Assembly (NCBI GenBank): GCA_015057705.1
Contig: SVDU01000006.1
Span: 124,001-188,000, forward strand
Length of the DNA: 64,000 nt
Direction: 5' to 3'
From: Paenibacillaceae bacterium
GTDB taxonomy: Bacteria; Bacillota; Clostridia; Lachnospirales; Lachnospiraceae
Each line of letters starts with the position of its first letter. Position 1 is the first letter of the stretch. Under the pieces are notes generated by a model. That model did no database searches. It worked only from the letters and a program-made list of their open reading frames with translations, and was not told the origin of the DNA. The translations under genes were made by a program, and so were the position numbers. Of the stretch, positions 20,853 through 31,998 are shown in pieces.

Positions 20853-22346
20853 TCAGCGATATACCACCGAATTCCATCTCAGTTCATTCTTAAAATCACG
20901 GATATTTGTATTTTCATCAATATAAACAGCCTCGATTCCCATTGCTTCCGCCCAGTCACCCAGCTGTTTTGCTGTCAGATCATAGGTAAATGCCGTATGA
21001 TGGGCACCGCCTGCTAATATCCAGCATTCTGCACCAGTTATTAAGTTTGGCTCCGGAGTCCAGAATGCAGACGCCACTGGAAGCTTCGGCATGGGTTTTT
21101 CCACCTTTTTACAATTAACAGTATTGATAATAAGGCGGAAGCGGTTCCCCAGATCGATCAGGGAGGCAGCAACTCCTCTGCCCTCTTTTGCTGTAAATAC
21201 AAGTCTTGCTGGATCTTCTCTGTCTCCCATGGACAATGGATTTACCTTGATGCCTGCTTTTCCTTCTGCAATAGACGGGCAGACCTCCAGCATATGAGCC
21301 TGAAGAATTCCTTCCCTGCCCGGAACCAGATTATATGTATAATCCTCCATAAAAGAAGTTCCTTTTGCATCCTTTGTACCCTCTGTCATCAACTTCATTA
21401 AGCGTACCATGGCTGCCGTTTTCCAGTCGCCTTCTCCGCCAAAGCCATAGCCTTTTTCCATCAGACGCTGGATCGCAAGTCCGGGAAGCTGTTTTAAGGA
21501 ACCTAAATCACCGAAATGAGTAACGATTGCCTGATAATTTTTTTCTTTCAGGAATGCTTCAAATCCAAGCTCAATCTGGGCCTGAACTGCCACATGTTTT
21601 TTAAACTCCTCAGGATCTCTTCCCTCCAGCAAAATATCGTAGCGGTCATAATATTCTTCCACAAGTGAAGAAACTTCTCCCGCTTTCACATCTGAAACAT
21701 AATCTGCAACTTCATTTACCGGATATGCATCGATCTCCCAGCCAAATTTCATCTGGGCCTCTACCTTATCTCCTTCCGTAACTGCTACGTTTCGCATATT
21801 GTCAGCAAAACGTACCACCCGGATATGGCTGCTTTCTACAATTCCCACTGCAGTTCTCATCCAGGAAGCAATTCTTCTTTTTACCGAATCATCATCCCAG
21901 AAACCGGCAATTACCTCTCTTACCAATCCCATTCTGGTCACCATATGTCCGAATTCCCGGTCTCCATGGGCAGACTGGTTTTCGTTCATGAAGTCCATAT
22001 CAATGGAATCATATGGGATTTCCTGGTTAAACTGGGTATGTAAATGGAGCAGGGGTTTTCTGTATTCCTGCAGGCCTAAGATCCAGGATTTTGCAGGGGA
22101 AAATGTATGCATCCAGGTAATCACACCTGCGCAGTACTCATCATCATTTGCCTGACGGAATAAAGACCGTATGGAAGCATTGTCAATGAGTACCGGCTTT
22201 AAAACCACTTCATACGGCAGGAGGCCGGAGGCGTTAAGCCTTCCGGTTATAATTCCTGCATGCTCTGCCACATCTCTTAAGCAGGCTTCTCCGTAAAGGT
22301 CCTGAGAGCCTGTTGCAAACCAGAATTGATACGCTTTTTGTTTCAT
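20853..22346 (-). CDS. araA: L-arabinose isomerase
   Basis: This 497-residue enzyme interconverts L-arabinose and L-ribulose using a manganese ion. The N-terminal [12 protein letters not shown], the [13 protein letters not shown] motif, the metal-site [14 protein letters not shown] segment and the C-terminal [14 protein letters not shown] region are all classical AraA features. It lies 20 bp after the arabinofuranosidase gene, so release and isomerisation of arabinose are transcribed together. Confidence 0.97.
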   Translation of the reverse strand: MKQKAYQFWFATGSQDLYGEACLRDVAEHAGIITGRLNASGLLPYEVVLKPVLIDNASIRSLFRQANDDEYCAGVITWMHTFSPAKSWILGLQEYRKPLLHLHTQFNQEIPYDSIDMDFMNENQSAHGDREFGHMVTRMGLVREVIAGFWDDDSVKRRIASWMRTAVGIVESSHIRVVRFADNMRNVAVTEGDKVEAQMKFGWEIDAYPVNEVADYVSDVKAGEVSSLVEEYYDRYDILLEGRDPEEFKKHVAVQAQIELGFEAFLKEKNYQAIVTHFGDLGSLKQLPGLAIQRLMEKGYGFGGEGDWKTAAMVRLMKLMTEGTKDAKGTSFMEDYTYNLVPGREGILQAHMLEVCPSIAEGKAGIKVNPLSMGDREDPARLVFTAKEGRGVAASLIDLGNRFRLIINTVNCKKVEKPMPKLPVASAFWTPEPNLITGAECWILAGGAHHTAFTYDLTAKQLGDWAEAMGIEAVYIDENTNIRDFKNELRWNSVVYR

Positions 22347-22366
22347 ATGTATAACCCCCTCCTGTT

Positions 22367-23902
<1,536 letters not shown>

Positions 23903-23918
23903 CTAAACGATAATTAGT

Positions 23919-24572
23919 TTATTCTCCGAATACGCTTCGGTAGTCATCCTGAAATTTTTTAATTCCCTGATCAGTTAAGGGATGTTTTGTCATCTGCTCC
24001 AGCACCGGATAAGGCACGGTAGCGATATCCGCACCGGCTTTTGCACAATCGATCACATGGATGGGATTGCGTATGCTGGCTGCTATGATTTCAGTCTCAA
24101 TCTCATGGATTGAGAATATCTCAGTGATCTCATCAATGAGATCAATTCCTGGCATTGAAATATCATCAAGTCTTCCCAGGAACGGAGATACGTAGGTAGC
24201 TCCTGCCCTGGCCGCCAAAAGAGCCTGGGCTGCAGAAAATACCAGGGTCACATTGGTCTTTATTCCTTCCCCTGTCAGCACTTTAACCGCTTTTAAGCCT
24301 TCTGCAGTCATGGGAATCTTAACAACCATATTAGGATGGATGGCTGCAATCTGCCGTCCCTCTTCAATCATCCCTTTTGCATCTGTCGTAGTCGCTTTTA
24401 CTTCACCGCTGATGGGACCATCCACAATTGATGTAATCTCTTCAATCACCTGTTTAAAATCCCTTCCTTCTTTGGCAATCAAAGACGGATTGGTGGTAAC
24501 ACCGCAGATAATTCCCATCTCATTGGCTTTTCTAATTTCTTCAATGTTTGCCGTGTCTACAAAGAACCTCAT
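23919..24572 (-). CDS. tal: transaldolase (small TalC/fructose-6-phosphate aldolase type)
   Basis: Encodes 217 residues, the length of the short transaldolase subgroup. The Schiff-base lysine is Lys85 in [15 protein letters not shown] at the N-terminus and GVTTNPSLI are subgroup signatures. As the first gene of the ara operon it would recycle pentose phosphates formed from arabinose. Fructose-6-phosphate aldolase activity cannot be excluded from sequence alone. The ATG follows AGGAGGT. Confidence 0.9.
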   Translation of the reverse strand: MRFFVDTANIEEIRKANEMGIICGVTTNPSLIAKEGRDFKQVIEEITSIVDGPISGEVKATTTDAKGMIEEGRQIAAIHPNMVVKIPMTAEGLKAVKVLTGEGIKTNVTLVFSAAQALLAARAGATYVSPFLGRLDDISMPGIDLIDEITEIFSIHEIETEIIAASIRNPIHVIDCAKAGADIATVPYPVLEQMTKHPLTDQGIKKFQDDYRSVFGE

Positions 24573-24634
24573 TGATTTCTACCTCCTGATTTTTCCATGA
24601 GAGTGAACCAGTCATCCTCTTACTTACAATTTAT

Positions 24635-24660
24635 AACTTGTACGCACCATTGCACAAGTT
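24635..24660. promoter_or_regulatory. candidate AraR operator
   Basis: Inverted repeat AACTTGT-N12-ACAAGTT about 60-90 bp ahead of the first ara gene. It lies directly downstream of an AT-rich -10-like stretch on the minus strand (TAAAAT/TATATA within 24660-24685), where a repressor would block transcription. The half-site resembles the TTGTAC core of known AraR sites, but the spacing is wider. Confidence 0.6.
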
Positions 24661-24941
24661 GTTTTTATATATTTTACCATATCCGACCCTTTATTTCCAA
24701 ATAATTCATTTATAGTTAAGATGGTATATAGCACAAGAGATCGGGGTATTAATATATAAATCTATGTTTTTTCCACAATATCATGAATAAAACACGGTAA
24801 AATGCACAATTTTAATATTTAAATTTGTGAATGTTTGTTAACACTTTTGAAGAAAAATGGGGTATATTATTACATGTAACCCCCCCCCAATACATTATAT
24901 AGTTTTTGCTACACCCCATAAGAAACGAAATACCTTCTCCG
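24661..24941. other. gene-free region upstream of the ara operon
   Basis: AT-rich stretch between the ara promoter and the dacF terminator. It contains a run of nine C residues at 24880-24888 and a GGGGTATATT segment just before it. I see no ORF or known RNA here. Confidence 0.5.
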
Positions 24942-24973
24942 AAAAAAGACCAGCTTCCCCAGCTGGTCTTTTT
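24942..24973 (-). terminator. terminator of the dacF-like gene
   Basis: GACCAGCT / AGCTGGTC stem extended by A-T pairs, followed by T residues on the minus strand, directly after the stop at 24977. It would also work on the other strand. Confidence 0.85.
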
Positions 24974-24976
24974 CAT

Positions 24977-26398
24977 TTATTTCTTTTTATTTCTGCGTTC
25001 ATTTAAAATGCGTTCAAAGTCAGCCGCATCACCATCTTCCTGAAGGCGGCGTCTTCGTTCTTCTTTTCGCATCGCAATTTCTTTCAACTCTTTTCTTTTC
25101 TTTTTCACTACAAACACAGTTCCAGCTGCTAACGCAATAACCGCTGCAGCAATCCCAAGGGTTCCCATTACTCCAAATCCTTTTTGGGAGTTGTGATTAG
25201 TTTCCGCCTTTGTCTCTTCATCCTGTTTCCCGGAAGATTCTGTTAATGGTTTCTCACTTTGGGATTCCTCCTGTTCTTTTGCCAACAGATAGGCCTGTCC
25301 TACTGCTCTGTCATTATAAGTATAGCGGATGAGTGCCACTGCACCTTTTGGGCTGCCAGCTGGCAGATCCGTCACCAGTTCCTTGTCAATCTCAGAGAAT
25401 TCCGCTCCTTTTGGAACAGTGAGTGCTGCGTTTTTCTCCAGTTCAAGATCGGAAGGCTGATAGCTTTTAGAACCTATGGATACAGGGGTATTCCCAGATG
25501 TATACTCCGTCTCATTCCCTGCTAAGGGCAGATTTTCAAAATTGGTAAAACCAAATTCAAGGAGGTTCTTTCCATCAATAAAATACTGCCTTGGACTTCC
25601 CTTTAATATAACGGAAATTTCTCTTCTTCCATCTTTCTCCGCATAAGTCACAAGGGTATTACCGGCTTTTATCAGATAACCGGTTTTTCCTGCAACAGCT
25701 GCAGGATAATAAAATTCACTGGACTGATCCGTGGTTTTTACCAGTCTGTGCTCATTATAAATAGTCAGACCCTCCGGATTATTGGCAGTGGGAGGAATCT
25801 TATGGCTGATGGCAGAGCTGATCTCAACCAGCTTTTTATTATTATAAGCAGCACGGGCGATGAGTGCCATGTCATATGCAGTTACATGCTGGGTATCTCC
25901 ATTTAAACCTGATGGATTTTCAAAATGGCTCTCTGTGCAGCCAAGCTCCACCAGTTTGTCATTCATCATTTTTACAAAAGCTTCTCTGCTTCCACCTACA
26001 TGTTCCGCCAGAGCATTGGCAGCCTGATTACAGGAATGCAGAATAAGAGAATAGAGACAGTCCTCTACAGACAGCGTATCTCCATTGGTAACATTCAGTT
26101 TATTTCCGCTTCCTTCTTCCACATTGTAAACAGAGTCTTTGGAAAATGTAACCATATCGGTCAGATCACTGTTTTCCAGAACGATTAAAGCAGTCAGTAT
26201 CTTTGTAATACTTGCCGGTGGATAAGCGGCGTGTATATTTTGTCCAAAGATAACGGTGCCTGTATCTGCATCAATTACAATTCCCGACTCTGCCTGGATC
26301 CCCGTGTCAGACGGCCAATCCGGTTTTGCATAAACGGTCATGAGAAACAGCTGGCAAATCAGTACGCAGCTTAACAGTACTTTTATCCGACGTTTCAC
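24977..26398 (-). CDS. dacF: D-alanyl-D-alanine carboxypeptidase (penicillin-binding protein 5/DacF type)
   Basis: Encodes 473 residues with a signal peptide (to about residue 24). The serine peptidase motifs are complete: S63-I-T-K66, S122-C-N124 and KTG in VAGKTGYLI near residue 240. A C-terminal domain of the PBP5 kind follows. The C-terminus carries a TM helix (about 408-432) and a highly charged cytoplasmic tail of about 40 residues, instead of the usual amphipathic anchor. It trims the terminal D-Ala from peptidoglycan. The start is GTG after AGGAGG. dacF is an assignment by type, so dacA would also be possible. Confidence 0.9.
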   Translation of the reverse strand: MKRRIKVLLSCVLICQLFLMTVYAKPDWPSDTGIQAESGIVIDADTGTVIFGQNIHAAYPPASITKILTALIVLENSDLTDMVTFSKDSVYNVEEGSGNKLNVTNGDTLSVEDCLYSLILHSCNQAANALAEHVGGSREAFVKMMNDKLVELGCTESHFENPSGLNGDTQHVTAYDMALIARAAYNNKKLVEISSAISHKIPPTANNPEGLTIYNEHRLVKTTDQSSEFYYPAAVAGKTGYLIKAGNTLVTYAEKDGRREISVILKGSPRQYFIDGKNLLEFGFTNFENLPLAGNETEYTSGNTPVSIGSKSYQPSDLELEKNAALTVPKGAEFSEIDKELVTDLPAGSPKGAVALIRYTYNDRAVGQAYLLAKEQEESQSEKPLTESSGKQDEETKAETNHNSQKGFGVMGTLGIAAAVIALAAGTVFVVKKKRKELKEIAMRKEERRRRLQEDGDAADFERILNERRNKKK

Positions 26399-26422
26399 GT
26401 ATCATCCTCCTGACATGAAATA

Positions 26423-26464
26423 TGCCCTAAAGCCGCACCAGAATAAGTATACGGTTTTAGGGCA
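26423..26464 (-). terminator. putative terminator of rny
   Basis: TGCCCTAAA with inner pairs and TTTAGGGCA form a stem between the rny stop and the next gene. The T tract is poor (TATTTC). Confidence 0.5.
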
Positions 26465-26469
26465 CTATT

Positions 26470-28029
26470 TTACTTCGCGTAATCTGTAACTCTGGACTCC
26501 CGGATCACGTTAACCTTAATCTGTCCCGGATACTCTAAGGAATCTTCGATTTTCTTAGAAATATCACGGGCCAGGAGTACCATATCATCATCGTTAATCT
26601 GATCGGGAACTACCATAATCCGAACTTCGCGTCCTGCCTGAATGGCAAAGGACTTGTCCACTCCCTTAAAGGAGTTGGTGATATCTTCTAACTGTTTTAA
26701 TCTGTTTGTATATGTTTCCAGAGTCTCTCTTCTGGCACCAGGTCTTGCAGCAGATATGGTATCTGCAGCCTGAACGATGCAGGCAATCAGACTCTGTGGT
26801 TCTACATCGCCATGATGTGATTCCACGGTGTTTAATACGATTGCGGATTCTTTGTATTTCTTACATAACTCCAGTCCCAGCTGAATATGAGAACCTTCCA
26901 TCTCATGATCCACAGCTTTTCCAATATCATGTAATAAACCGGCACGTTTTGCCATACGGATATCAAGACCGATCTCTCCGGCTAACAGCCCGGATAACTG
27001 AGCGACCTCCATCGAATGCTTTAACGCATTCTGTCCATAGCTTGTTCTATATTTCAGTTTTCCAAGCAAACGTATGAGTTCCGGATGAAGCCCGTGAATG
27101 CCCACTTCAAGAGCGGCAGCTTCACCTTCCTCACGCATATTGGTCTCTACTTCTTTTTGCGCCTTCTCCACCATCTCCTCGATTCTGGCTGGGTGAATAC
27201 GTCCATCCACAATGAGGCGTTCCAACGCGATTCTAGCTACTTCTCTACGAACCGGATCAAATCCGGATAAAACAACTGCTTCCGGGGTATCATCAATAAT
27301 TAATTCCACACCCGTCAGGGTTTCTAACGTGCGGATGTTACGGCCTTCTCTTCCGATAATACGGCCCTTCATCTCGTCATTAGGAAGCTGAACAACAGAA
27401 ACGGTTGTCTCTGCCACATGGTCCGCCGCACATCTTTGAATGGCAGTAACCACATATTCTTTTGCTTTTTTATCAGCTTCTTCTTTTGCTTTGTTTTCCA
27501 GTTCCTTAATTAATTTCGCAGTGTCATGTTTAACATCATCTTCAACAGATTTTAAAAGATATTCTTTTGCCTGTTCGGAGGTAAGTCCGGAAATTTTTTC
27601 CAGTTCCTGAATGCCTTTTTCATAAAGAGATTCCACTTCGGAATTTCTCTTATTCAGGGCTTCCTCTCGAGCAGCAAGACCTGCTTCTCGTTTTTCCATA
27701 GTCTCGGACTTCTTGTCCAAGTTTTCTTCCTTGCTTAATACTCGTCTTTCATAACGTTGAAGCTCAGCTCTTCTCTCCCTGGTTTCCTTTTCCAGTTCGT
27801 TCTTAGTCTTTAAAGACTCTTCTTTCGCCTCAAGGAGAGCTTCACGCTTCTTTGTCTCAGCGGTCTTTAATGCTTCATCTATTATTTCCCGGGATTTTTC
27901 TTCTGCAGAGCCAATTTTACTTTCGTAAGTGTTCTTACGATACGCGGTCGCAGCAGACCAGGCAATAAAAGCAACTACTACTGATGCAATGATCGTAATC
28001 AATGCAGCCGTGAATACTGATACTGACAC
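26470..28029 (-). CDS. rny: ribonuclease Y
   Basis: This 519-residue membrane-anchored endoribonuclease initiates mRNA turnover. It has one N-terminal TM helix (about residues 5-27), a long charged coiled coil (about 30-200), a KH RNA-binding domain ([15 protein letters not shown] near 220) and an HD domain with [10 protein letters not shown] near 365. The start codon is GTG after AAGGAGGTG. The promoter TTGACA-17-TAAAAT lies 50-80 bp upstream. The downstream dacF-like gene may be partly co-transcribed. Confidence 0.97.
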   Translation of the reverse strand: MSVSVFTAALITIIASVVVAFIAWSAATAYRKNTYESKIGSAEEKSREIIDEALKTAETKKREALLEAKEESLKTKNELEKETRERRAELQRYERRVLSKEENLDKKSETMEKREAGLAAREEALNKRNSEVESLYEKGIQELEKISGLTSEQAKEYLLKSVEDDVKHDTAKLIKELENKAKEEADKKAKEYVVTAIQRCAADHVAETTVSVVQLPNDEMKGRIIGREGRNIRTLETLTGVELIIDDTPEAVVLSGFDPVRREVARIALERLIVDGRIHPARIEEMVEKAQKEVETNMREEGEAAALEVGIHGLHPELIRLLGKLKYRTSYGQNALKHSMEVAQLSGLLAGEIGLDIRMAKRAGLLHDIGKAVDHEMEGSHIQLGLELCKKYKESAIVLNTVESHHGDVEPQSLIACIVQAADTISAARPGARRETLETYTNRLKQLEDITNSFKGVDKSFAIQAGREVRIMVVPDQINDDDMVLLARDISKKIEDSLEYPGQIKVNVIRESRVTDYAK

Positions 28030-28078
28030 AGGAGCACCTCCTTATTTTATTTTCATTGTACAACAATACAACACTACA

Positions 28079-28107
28079 ATTTTAAACTGTTTTATACATT
28101 ATGTCAA
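28079..28107 (-). promoter_or_regulatory. rny promoter
   Basis: On the minus strand TTGACA (28107-28102), a 17-bp spacer, then TAAAAT (28084-28079). Confidence 0.75.
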
Positions 28108-28154
28108 GTATTTCACCTCTGTTTCCGGTATACTTATACACATTTTCACTATTG

Positions 28155-28763
28155 TCAGTCTTCGACAAAAATTTCGCCCAAAACCCGGCTTACCGCTTCA
28201 TAAGAAAAACCTTTTCTGCCCAGGGATGCCATCACTTTGCTCTTCTCTCTGGCGTCCATCTGCTCTGGGTTTAAGCGCTTTTTCCTGATATAATCTCTGA
28301 CTATGGCAGCCTCATCTACAGGCTGCTCCTTTAATATATCTCCAATGGTCTCCTTGTCCAGACCTTTTCTCTTAAGTTCAAACTCAATCTGCCGTTCGCT
28401 CTTCTTTCTGGAATTAAATTCCACATACCTTTTTGCGTATTCCTGATCATTGATAAAACGGTGCTCCTTTAGGAAATAAATGGCATAATCAATGACCTCC
28501 TGGGGGTAAAACCCCTCTTTTAATTTTCTCCTCAGCTCCTGCTCCGTCTTATCGGATGATTTTAAAAGAAACAGAACCCGTTCCCTGGCTCTCTTGTACA
28601 GAATCTCCTTCACGATCTCCTGGTAAACCTCATCAGAAATCTCGCTTCCTTCTTCTATGAAATATCGTTTTAATTCCCCTCTATAAAGAACAAGAGTAAA
28701 GTCATCATCAAGAATGACTTTACTCCTGCGTTTATCGACGGGCACTATCTCTGTTACTATCAT
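28155..28763 (-). CDS. recX: regulatory protein RecX
   Basis: This 202-residue protein binds and restrains RecA filaments in known systems. It is helical and built of three-helix repeats, with family segments such as KSERQIEFELKRKG and LGRKGFSYEAV. The open frame runs further upstream inside recA, but the ATG at 28763 is preceded by GGAGGG and gives the normal N-terminus. It starts 16 bp after the recA stop, so the two are co-transcribed under the LexA-controlled promoter. Confidence 0.92.
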   Translation of the reverse strand: MIVTEIVPVDKRRSKVILDDDFTLVLYRGELKRYFIEEGSEISDEVYQEIVKEILYKRARERVLFLLKSSDKTEQELRRKLKEGFYPQEVIDYAIYFLKEHRFINDQEYAKRYVEFNSRKKSERQIEFELKRKGLDKETIGDILKEQPVDEAAIVRDYIRKKRLNPEQMDAREKSKVMASLGRKGFSYEAVSRVLGEIFVED

Positions 28764-28779
28764 ATGCCCTCCAGTAGTT

Positions 28780-29865
28780 TTATTCCTTAACAGCTCCGGT
28801 CTTATCTTCCTCCGGCTTAATACGCTTGCTTTCCTTCTCCGGTGCACGGTCACCTGCAATTGATTTTTCCTCTGCAAGACCGTACTTTACGCGGACCTTA
28901 TTCTCAATCTCCAGACAAACGGCCGGGTTGTCCTGAAGATAAATCTTGGAGTTTTCTCTTCCCTGACCGATCTTCACGTTATTATACGCAAACCATGCGC
29001 CGCTTTTCTCAACAATATTCTCTTTCACAGCAAGATCCAGGATATCTCCTTCTTTGGAAATTCCCCTGCCGAACATGATATCAAACTCAGCTTCTTTAAA
29101 TGGGGGAGCTATCTTGTTCTTTACCACCTTCACACGGGCTCTGTTACCTACCATATCGCCGCCCTGCTTTAAGGTCTCAATCTTACGGATATCCATACGG
29201 ACAGAAGCGTAGAACTTAAGGGCACGGCCTCCGGTAGTTGTCTCAGGGCTTCCGAACATGACACCTACTTTTTCACGTAACTGGTTTATGAACAGAACGA
29301 TACAATTGGACTTGCTGATAACAGCAGTAAGCTTTCTGAGAGCCTGGGACATAAGCCTTGCCTGAAGACCTACGTGGGAATCACCCATGTCTCCCTCAAT
29401 CTCCGCTTTGGGCACAAGAGCTGCAACAGAGTCTACAATGATAATATCAACTGCACCGGAACGAACCATGGTTTCCGTAATCTCAAGAGCCTGTTCTCCG
29501 TTATCTGGCTGGGAAATATACAAATTATCGATATCAACACCGATGTTCTTTGCATAAACAGGGTCAAGGGCGTGCTCCGCATCAATAAAGCCTGCGATTC
29601 CTCCACGCTTCTGAACCTCTGCTACCATATGAAGAGCAACTGTGGTCTTACCACTGGATTCCGGTCCATAGATCTCCACAACTCTTCCTTTGGGAATACC
29701 ACCAAGGCCAAGAGCGATATCAAGACTTAATGCTCCAGTGGGTATGGTCTCTACATTCATATTGGTTCCAGAATCTCCCAGCTTCATGACAGATCCTTTT
29801 CCATATGCTTTCTCTATCTGGGTAAGTGCGGCATCCAGTGCTTTCAGCTTATCATCTTTATTCAT
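28780..29865 (-). CDS. recA: recombinase RecA
   Basis: A 361-residue ATP-dependent strand-exchange protein. The Walker A motif is GPESSGKTT, the MAW motif includes IDAEHALDP, and loop L2 ([19 protein letters not shown]) is canonical. The C-terminal acidic and lysine-rich tail is longer than in E. coli. The start chosen is the ATG at 29865 after GGAGGATAAG. Upstream in-frame codons would read through the promoter and the LexA box. Confidence 0.98.
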   Translation of the reverse strand: MNKDDKLKALDAALTQIEKAYGKGSVMKLGDSGTNMNVETIPTGALSLDIALGLGGIPKGRVVEIYGPESSGKTTVALHMVAEVQKRGGIAGFIDAEHALDPVYAKNIGVDIDNLYISQPDNGEQALEITETMVRSGAVDIIIVDSVAALVPKAEIEGDMGDSHVGLQARLMSQALRKLTAVISKSNCIVLFINQLREKVGVMFGSPETTTGGRALKFYASVRMDIRKIETLKQGGDMVGNRARVKVVKNKIAPPFKEAEFDIMFGRGISKEGDILDLAVKENIVEKSGAWFAYNNVKIGQGRENSKIYLQDNPAVCLEIENKVRVKYGLAEEKSIAGDRAPEKESKRIKPEEDKTGAVKE

Positions 29866-29879
29866 CTTATCCTCCAACA

Positions 29880-29893
29880 CGAACAAATGTTCT
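29880..29893. promoter_or_regulatory. LexA (SOS) box
   Basis: CGAACAAATGTTC matches the Gram-positive SOS box CGAAC-N4-GTTCG in all but the last base. It lies between the recA -10 box and the start codon, so LexA would block transcription until DNA damage. Confidence 0.85.
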
Positions 29894-29905
29894 TTTAATA
29901 TTATA

Positions 29906-29934
29906 ATGATAGTATACTTCCAGGCAAATGTCAA
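29906..29934 (-). promoter_or_regulatory. recA promoter
   Basis: On the minus strand TTGACA (29934-29929), 17-bp spacer, TATCAT (29911-29906), with TATAAT also close by. The LexA box follows immediately downstream. Confidence 0.75.
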
Positions 29935-30165
29935 CCTGTATTTTTCACGCTTCTTCAATCATACGCATCACACTCCTGCCTTAGTGGTTTTACTTAATAT
30001 GGCTACTTTGGAAAATAGGGCGAAACGCCTGAATGGGAGACAAAAAAGGCAGACTGCCTTATGACTTCTGTTTTACTATAGCACAGACAAAAGGACTCTG
30101 CAAGTTTTTCTTAACAACAACAGATACGGACCGCCTTTCAAGCAAGAACAGTCCGTATCCATTTT
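29935..30165. other. intergenic region between recA and the subtilase gene
   Basis: Contains two small inverted repeats, AGGCGTTTCGCC-type at about 30018-30031 and AAGGC-AGACT-GCCTT at about 30047-30061. A longer one, GATACGGAC (30123-30131) with GTCCGTATC (30151-30159), probably ends the subtilase transcript. The first two are unexplained. Confidence 0.4.
30123..30159 (-). terminator. putative terminator of the subtilase gene
   Basis: GATACGGAC / GTCCGTATC, 9-bp stem with a 19-nt loop, just after the stop at 30166. The T tract on the minus strand is weak (TGTTGTT). Confidence 0.45.
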
Positions 30166-31056
30166 CTATAGCAGCAGCTGCTCTACATCAAGCATTCCCC
30201 AACCCTGCTGGTTCATGGGGAGCCCGGCATCCACAGCCCGTTCTCTTAACATTAATTTCACATCCCGGTTGCTCATATAGGGATATTTCTGCAGCAACAG
30301 TGCAATGGCTCCGGAGATCAGAGGAGTAGACATGGAAGTCCCGCTTTTTGTCTGATACTGCCCTGGTTCATTGGAACAACTTATGATCCCGGCTCCGGGA
30401 GCAATAATTTCCGGCTTACAGATACATGCACCGGTAGGACCTCTGCCGGAATAGTCAATCATCCGGTTTCCCATCACATTTACCTCTTTGTAATCATCGG
30501 AACATCCTACCGTTATCACTTTCCGGCTGATTCCCGGTGTCGTAATGGTATTGGTTCCAGGTCCCATGTTTCCTGCTGCAACACATACCACAAGCCCGTC
30601 ATCCCAGGCCGCATTCACACCTCTTACCAGTACGGAATTTTCCGTCATTCCTTTTCTTGAAAAGGAACCAACCGATATATTTACAATCCTGATTCCATAC
30701 CTCTCTCTGTTGTCACGGATCCACTTAAGACCGGAAAGTACATCCGAAGCATATCCATTTCCTTTTTTGTCCAATACTTTCAGCATAATAATGTGGCACT
30801 CCGGAGCAACACCCATATAGAGGCCATTGGAGGCTCTCCCCTCTCCTGCTATTATTCCGGATATATGAGTACCATGGCCATTGTCATCGTATGGCTCCCG
30901 CCTGCGGTGAACAATGTCTACAAAAGCTGCCAATCTATGTTCAAGATCCTCATGAAGGTAAATTCCTGTATCAAGAACTGCAACACCAATTCCGCGACCA
31001 GTCAGTCCCATGCGAAGGGCACTGTCACAGTGTATTACTTCTCTTACCTGATTCAC
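30166..31056 (-). CDS. subtilisin-like serine protease (S8), cytoplasmic type
   Basis: Encodes 296 residues with a complete S8 triad: Asp29 in VLDTGIY, His64 in NGHGTHISG and Ser241 in SGTSMSTP. The oxyanion Asn163 is in AAGN. There is no signal peptide or propeptide, so it resembles intracellular subtilisins. The start is GTG at 31056, because an in-frame TAG lies 9 bases upstream. Beyond that TAG the frame stays open for 19 codons up to an ATG at 31122, which could be a leader or a lost N-terminus. The role is not evident from neighbours. Confidence 0.88.
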   Translation of the reverse strand: MNQVREVIHCDSALRMGLTGRGIGVAVLDTGIYLHEDLEHRLAAFVDIVHRRREPYDDNGHGTHISGIIAGEGRASNGLYMGVAPECHIIMLKVLDKKGNGYASDVLSGLKWIRDNRERYGIRIVNISVGSFSRKGMTENSVLVRGVNAAWDDGLVVCVAAGNMGPGTNTITTPGISRKVITVGCSDDYKEVNVMGNRMIDYSGRGPTGACICKPEIIAPGAGIISCSNEPGQYQTKSGTSMSTPLISGAIALLLQKYPYMSNRDVKLMLRERAVDAGLPMNQQGWGMLDVEQLLL

Positions 31057-31155
31057 AGTCCGCTACCTGATTCCTTTTTTTATTAAGATATTCCGGTACG
31101 CTTCCCATGGTTTCTTTTCCATCTAAAATAAGGTGGAATTAGTTTATAAACACAA

Positions 31156-31647
31156 TTATAAAACATAATAATAAGGACAAATATCCTCAAAATGGCCATC
31201 TTTCATGTAAAATCCACCTGGGATTGTCCCAAGCTGTTTAAAACCAAGCCGCTCATATAAATGCCTTGCATGGGTATTGGTTGAAACTACAGCATTAAAT
31301 TGCATAATTCTGAATCCATGCTGTTTTGCTTTGGTAAGACAATCTGTTACTAAAGCTTCACCAATATGCATTCCCCGACTTTCAGAGCTTACCGCATAAC
31401 TGGCATTGCAAATATGACCACATCTTCCTACATTGTTGGGGTGCAGAATATATAGACCATATATCTTACCGGTTTCGCTATCTGCCGCCACAGAGCAATA
31501 TGTTTGTGATTTAAAAAAGGCATAGCCTGTTTCCCATGTCAACAAATCCTCTTGAGGAAAAGCAATTCCCTCCTCAACAATTTCATTCCATATGTGAATC
31601 ATGAAACTGACATCATCAATAGTGTATTCTCTTATTTTAATTTTCAA
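31156..31647 (-). CDS. GNAT family N-acetyltransferase
   Basis: A 163-residue acetyltransferase. The fold starts at IKIREYTIDDVSFM and contains the acetyl-CoA loop (SSESRGMHIGEALVTDCL) and the C-terminal NTHARHLYERLGFKQLGTIPGGF segment typical of phosphinothricin/amino-acid N-acetyltransferases. The start chosen is the TTG at 31647, 8 bases after AAAGGATG. The frame is open to an ATG at 31740, but that lacks a good ribosome binding site and would add 31 atypical residues. The substrate is unknown. Confidence 0.8.
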   Translation of the reverse strand: MKIKIREYTIDDVSFMIHIWNEIVEEGIAFPQEDLLTWETGYAFFKSQTYCSVAADSETGKIYGLYILHPNNVGRCGHICNASYAVSSESRGMHIGEALVTDCLTKAKQHGFRIMQFNAVVSTNTHARHLYERLGFKQLGTIPGGFYMKDGHFEDICPYYYVL

Positions 31648-31826
31648 TTGAAAACATCCTTTCTGTTTAGAAATCAATGTGCTTTTAAGTAGAATATCAC
31701 CCCACTTACTAACGATCAATATTAAATTTTCATTGTGCAATACTGGACGTCCCCATTAAAGTTAAGAAAATCTTCATAATCTATTCAAACAATATACAAA
31801 CTTTTCAAGAAGCGGTGTGATATACT

Positions 31827-31930
31827 AAACACATAAGAAATGCACAACGTAACAATTATCCTTTCACCCTTTTTGAAAATCCGAAAATCCTAAGAAAAGT
31901 CCCCTGTGTCTTTGACACAGGGATTTTTCT
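31827..31930 (+). ncRNA. candidate small RNA
   Basis: An extended -10 promoter element (TG-A-TATACT, 31818-31826) is followed about 75 nt later by a perfect intrinsic terminator, CCCTGTGTC-TTT-GACACAGGG-ATTTTTC, with no ORF between. A transcript of roughly 95-105 nt is predicted. The -35 region is poor and no known RNA family was recognised. Confidence 0.35.
31902..31928 (+). terminator. orphan plus-strand terminator
   Basis: CCCTGTGTC and GACACAGGG form a perfect 9-bp stem with a 3-nt loop, followed by ATTTTTC. No plus-strand protein gene lies upstream. On the minus strand it would act as a second lysA terminator. Confidence 0.7.
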
Positions 31931-31940
31931 ATGCAAAAGA

Positions 31941-31977
31941 AAAGATCCCGTCAGCAGTTGTCTGAAAACGAGATCTT
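31941..31977 (-). terminator. terminator of the lysA-like gene
   Basis: Arms AAGATC(C)CGTCAG and CTGAAAACGAGATCTT, followed by TTTTCTTTT on the minus strand, 20 bp after the stop at 31999. Confidence 0.75.
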
Positions 31978-31998
31978 ATTTTTCTTTATTATATGCAA

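Larger units (their letters stand above)
31648..31998. other. intergenic region between GNAT gene and lysA-like gene
   Basis: About 350 bp without a protein gene if the TTG start is used. It holds the lysA terminator (31941-31977), a second strong plus-strand terminator (31902-31928), and a plus-strand extended -10 (TG-A-TATACT ending at 31826). Together the last two suggest a small RNA gene. Confidence 0.45.

Noticed and set aside
24953..25000. CRISPR-like or tandem repeat signal near the dacF end
   Set aside because: Only a single terminator hairpin. No spaced repeats of CRISPR type were found anywhere in the window.
28764..28877. Upstream extension of the recX frame into recA
   Set aside because: GGAGGG directly ahead of the ATG at 28763, and the family N-terminus starts there.
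29866..29958. Upstream extension of the recA frame
   Set aside because: It reads through the LexA box and the promoter, so it cannot be translated from the normal transcript.
30018..30061. Possible riboswitch in the recA-subtilase region
   Set aside because: Two short hairpins only. I compared the segment mentally with cobalamin, fluoride and cyclic-dinucleotide consensus elements and found no match.
31648..31740. Longer GNAT protein from ATG 31740
   Set aside because: No good ribosome binding site, and the added residues are not typical of the family. TTG 31647 has AAAGGATG. Kept as an alternative only.
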